A DNA stretch of 6,383 nt from contig PADE01000161.1 in assembly GCA_002702965.1 (NCBI GenBank), positions 1-6,383 of the forward strand. Direction: 5' to 3'. Numbering within the stretch: the first letter of the stretch is position 1; each line of letters begins with the position of its first letter. Source of the DNA: Planctomycetaceae bacterium (lineage in GTDB: Bacteria; Planctomycetota; Planctomycetia; Pirellulales; Pirellulaceae). The notes under the pieces are model-generated. The model ran no database searches, had not been told where the DNA came from, and saw only the letters and a list, made by a program, of their open reading frames with translations. Shown piece by piece: positions 5,151 through 6,383 of the stretch. The position numbers were made by a program, and so were the translations under genes.

Positions 5151-6383
5151 TCACTCGAGATACTCGCCGGGCGTAAGCGGGCTGTGAGCGAGTCGGAACT
5201 TCTTTTCCCCGGCCGTACCGAAGAAATCAACCGTGGCCGTTCTCTTCTGCCCGGAGCCGCTGAGGTGGGTGATCCGACCGGAGCCGTACTGAGGGTGATC
5301 GACCACCATGCCCAACTGAAAGACGCTGGGTGGTACGCGGCGACTCCGTTCGCTGAACGGCTCGTGTGGATCGCGATCCTTGATCAGCCGGTCAGGTGTC
5401 CCGGCGGCACCTTGCTTTGCTGTCCGCTGTGGTGACGTCAGATCCTGCAACGAATCATCGAACGCGTCCCGCTGATCTTCATCGGAGTGCCCCGCTGGCG
5501 CCGCGTAGGCGGATTCTACGGCCAACAGTTGGAATTCCTCTCGCGGAATTTCCAATAGAAATTGGCTGGGAACCGACATTCTTTGCTGCCCACGAAAGGT
5601 GCGGTATTGCGCGTAGCTCAACTGCAACTGTTCTTCGGCGCGGGTGATCCCGACGAACAACAGACGGCGCTCCTCCTCCAATTGATCGGCGTCTTCGCTG
5701 CTTCTCTCATGCGGTAGCAGGCCCTCTTCGACGGCAACAATGAAAACCATCGCGAATTCAAGTCCCTTCGCGGCGTGCATCGTCATCAGTGTGACACGAT
5801 CGCTGTCTTGCTCCCAGGCGTCGGTATCGGCCACCAGAGAAGCGCGTTCCAGAAACGCCTCGAGGCCGCCCTCCTCGGGGTGCTGTTGGTCGAATTCATG
5901 AGCGTCGGTCAACAGCTCTTCGATGTTGGCGAGTCGATCGTGATCTTCTTCGCGGTCGCTTCCCGCCAGCCAGTCATGGTAGGTGGATTCGTGGAGCGTG
6001 GCTTGCATGAGTTCCTCGACGCCCGCGAGGGCGGACACCGACAGGCGATCGATCAGCGAAACAAACTTGGCGATCGCAACCGCCGCAGGTTTTGTCAAGG
6101 ATTCGATCAGGCCTGCTTCTCGCGCCGCTCCCAAAAGAGGAATCTGATAGCGTGACGCGTGGGCGGTGAGAAGTTCGAGCGACCGCTTGCCGATTTTTCG
6201 GGGCGGTACGTTGACGATTCGTAGGAACGAGGCGTCGCTGCTCGGGTTGTTGACCAATTGCAGGTAGGACAGGATGTCTTTGATTTCCTTGCGTTGAAAA
6301 AATTCCAGACCGTTGACGATCTGGTAGGGCACTTGATGACCGCGCATCGCGTTCTCGATCGTCCGAGAGAGCGCATTGATGCG
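5151..6383 (-). CDS. pcrA: ATP-dependent DNA helicase PcrA/UvrD (superfamily 1A), N-terminal half outside the window
   Basis: The visible 410 residues are the C-terminal half of a 3'-5' DNA helicase that acts in nucleotide excision repair, mismatch repair or replication restart. The frame stays open to the right edge, so the ATG at 6347 is internal: the edge residues RINALSRTIENA join VPYQIVNGLEFFQRKEIKDI (18-37), the usual UvrD sequence. Motif V is VTLMTMHAAKGLEF (197-210), followed by the typical EEGLLPHE (219-226). Motif VI is EEERRLLFVGITRAEEQL (236-253), with the arginine that contacts ATP. SVPSQFLLEIP (270-280) is also typical. A variable, charged linker (about 285-350) leads to a Tudor-like C-terminal domain: FQLGMVVDHPQYGSGRI (355-371), then VDFFGTAGEKKFRLAHSPL (385-403). 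In PcrA/UvrD this tail binds RNA polymerase. Walker A and B would lie beyond the right edge. PcrA and UvrD cannot be separated firmly from this half. Confidence 0.96.
   Translation of the reverse strand, partial: RINALSRTIENAMRGHQVPYQIVNGLEFFQRKEIKDILSYLQLVNNPSSDASFLRIVNVPPRKIGKRSLELLTAHASRYQIPLLGAAREAGLIESLTKPAAVAIAKFVSLIDRLSVSALAGVEELMQATLHESTYHDWLAGSDREEDHDRLANIEELLTDAHEFDQQHPEEGGLEAFLERASLVADTDAWEQDSDRVTLMTMHAAKGLEFAMVFIVAVEEGLLPHERSSEDADQLEEERRLLFVGITRAEEQLQLSYAQYRTFRGQQRMSVPSQFLLEIPREEFQLLAVESAYAAPAGHSDEDQRDAFDDSLQDLTSPQRTAKQGAAGTPDRLIKDRDPHEPFSERSRRVPPSVFQLGMVVDHPQYGSGRITHLSGSGQKRTATVDFFGTAGEKKFRLAHSPLTPGEYLE
5529..5555. repeat. Hairpin inside the helicase gene, with an overlapping alternative hairpin
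   Basis: TTGGAATTCC (5529-5538) pairs with GGAATTTCCAA (5545-5555) around a 6-base loop, with one unpaired base. The right arm can also form CCAAT-AGAA-ATTGG (5552-5565), which excludes the outer part of the first stem. The site lies in the codons for SQFLLEIPREEFQLL of the helicase, a stretch conserved at the protein level, so the pattern may be chance. Confidence 0.35.

Noticed and set aside
6345..6347. ATG as the start of the helicase gene
   Set aside because: The same frame continues to the window edge with residues that fit the UvrD family, and the helicase N-terminal domains with Walker A are missing, so this is an internal methionine.
1..6383. Mobile element, CRISPR array, tRNA/rRNA or defence system
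   Set aside because: No transposase or integrase motifs, terminal repeats, regularly spaced direct repeats or RNA-gene signatures were found. The helicase is a housekeeping PcrA/UvrD type with its normal C-terminal tail.

Overview
The window reads as ordinary chromosomal DNA from a GC-rich planctomycete (Pirellulales/Planctomycetales type). This rests on the large secreted protein with PPC (bacterial pre-peptidase C-terminal) domains and Ig-like modules at 1355-3775, and on the uncharacterised 406-residue protein after it; both belong to protein types I associate with Planctomycetes. I see no mobile element, CRISPR array, rRNA or tRNA. The lineage call is inference from protein style only.

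Layout from left to right. (1) 1-511, minus strand: the N-terminal part of a type IV prepilin peptidase (PilD/PulO, family A24), cut by the left edge. (2) 512-663: a 152-bp divergent intergenic region that must hold the promoters of both flanking genes; the leftward one may be leaderless. (3) 664-1074, plus strand: a YbgC/FadM-type hotdog acyl-CoA thioesterase. (4) 1075-1354: a 280-bp gap with no convincing gene and one short perfect inverted repeat. (5) 1355-3775, plus strand: an 806-residue exported protein with signal peptide, two PPC-like domains and three Ig-like modules. (6) 3887-5107, plus strand: a 406-residue protein that looks like a diverged Gfo/Idh/MocA oxidoreductase without the usual glycine-rich nucleotide loop. 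(7) 5108-5150: a 43-bp convergent junction. (8) 5151-6383, minus strand: the C-terminal half of a PcrA/UvrD superfamily 1 DNA helicase with its Tudor-like tail, cut by the right edge.

The genes do not form one clear pathway. The prepilin peptidase matures type IV pilin or type II secretion pseudopilins, the thioesterase hydrolyses acyl-CoAs, and the helicase serves DNA repair and replication. Only the secreted PPC protein and the 406-residue protein are close enough (111 bp, same strand) to be a candidate transcription unit. No new defence or mobile system is visible. The most interesting object is the 406-residue protein, which seems to keep the Gfo/Idh/MocA frame and its central lysine while losing the cofactor-binding signature.
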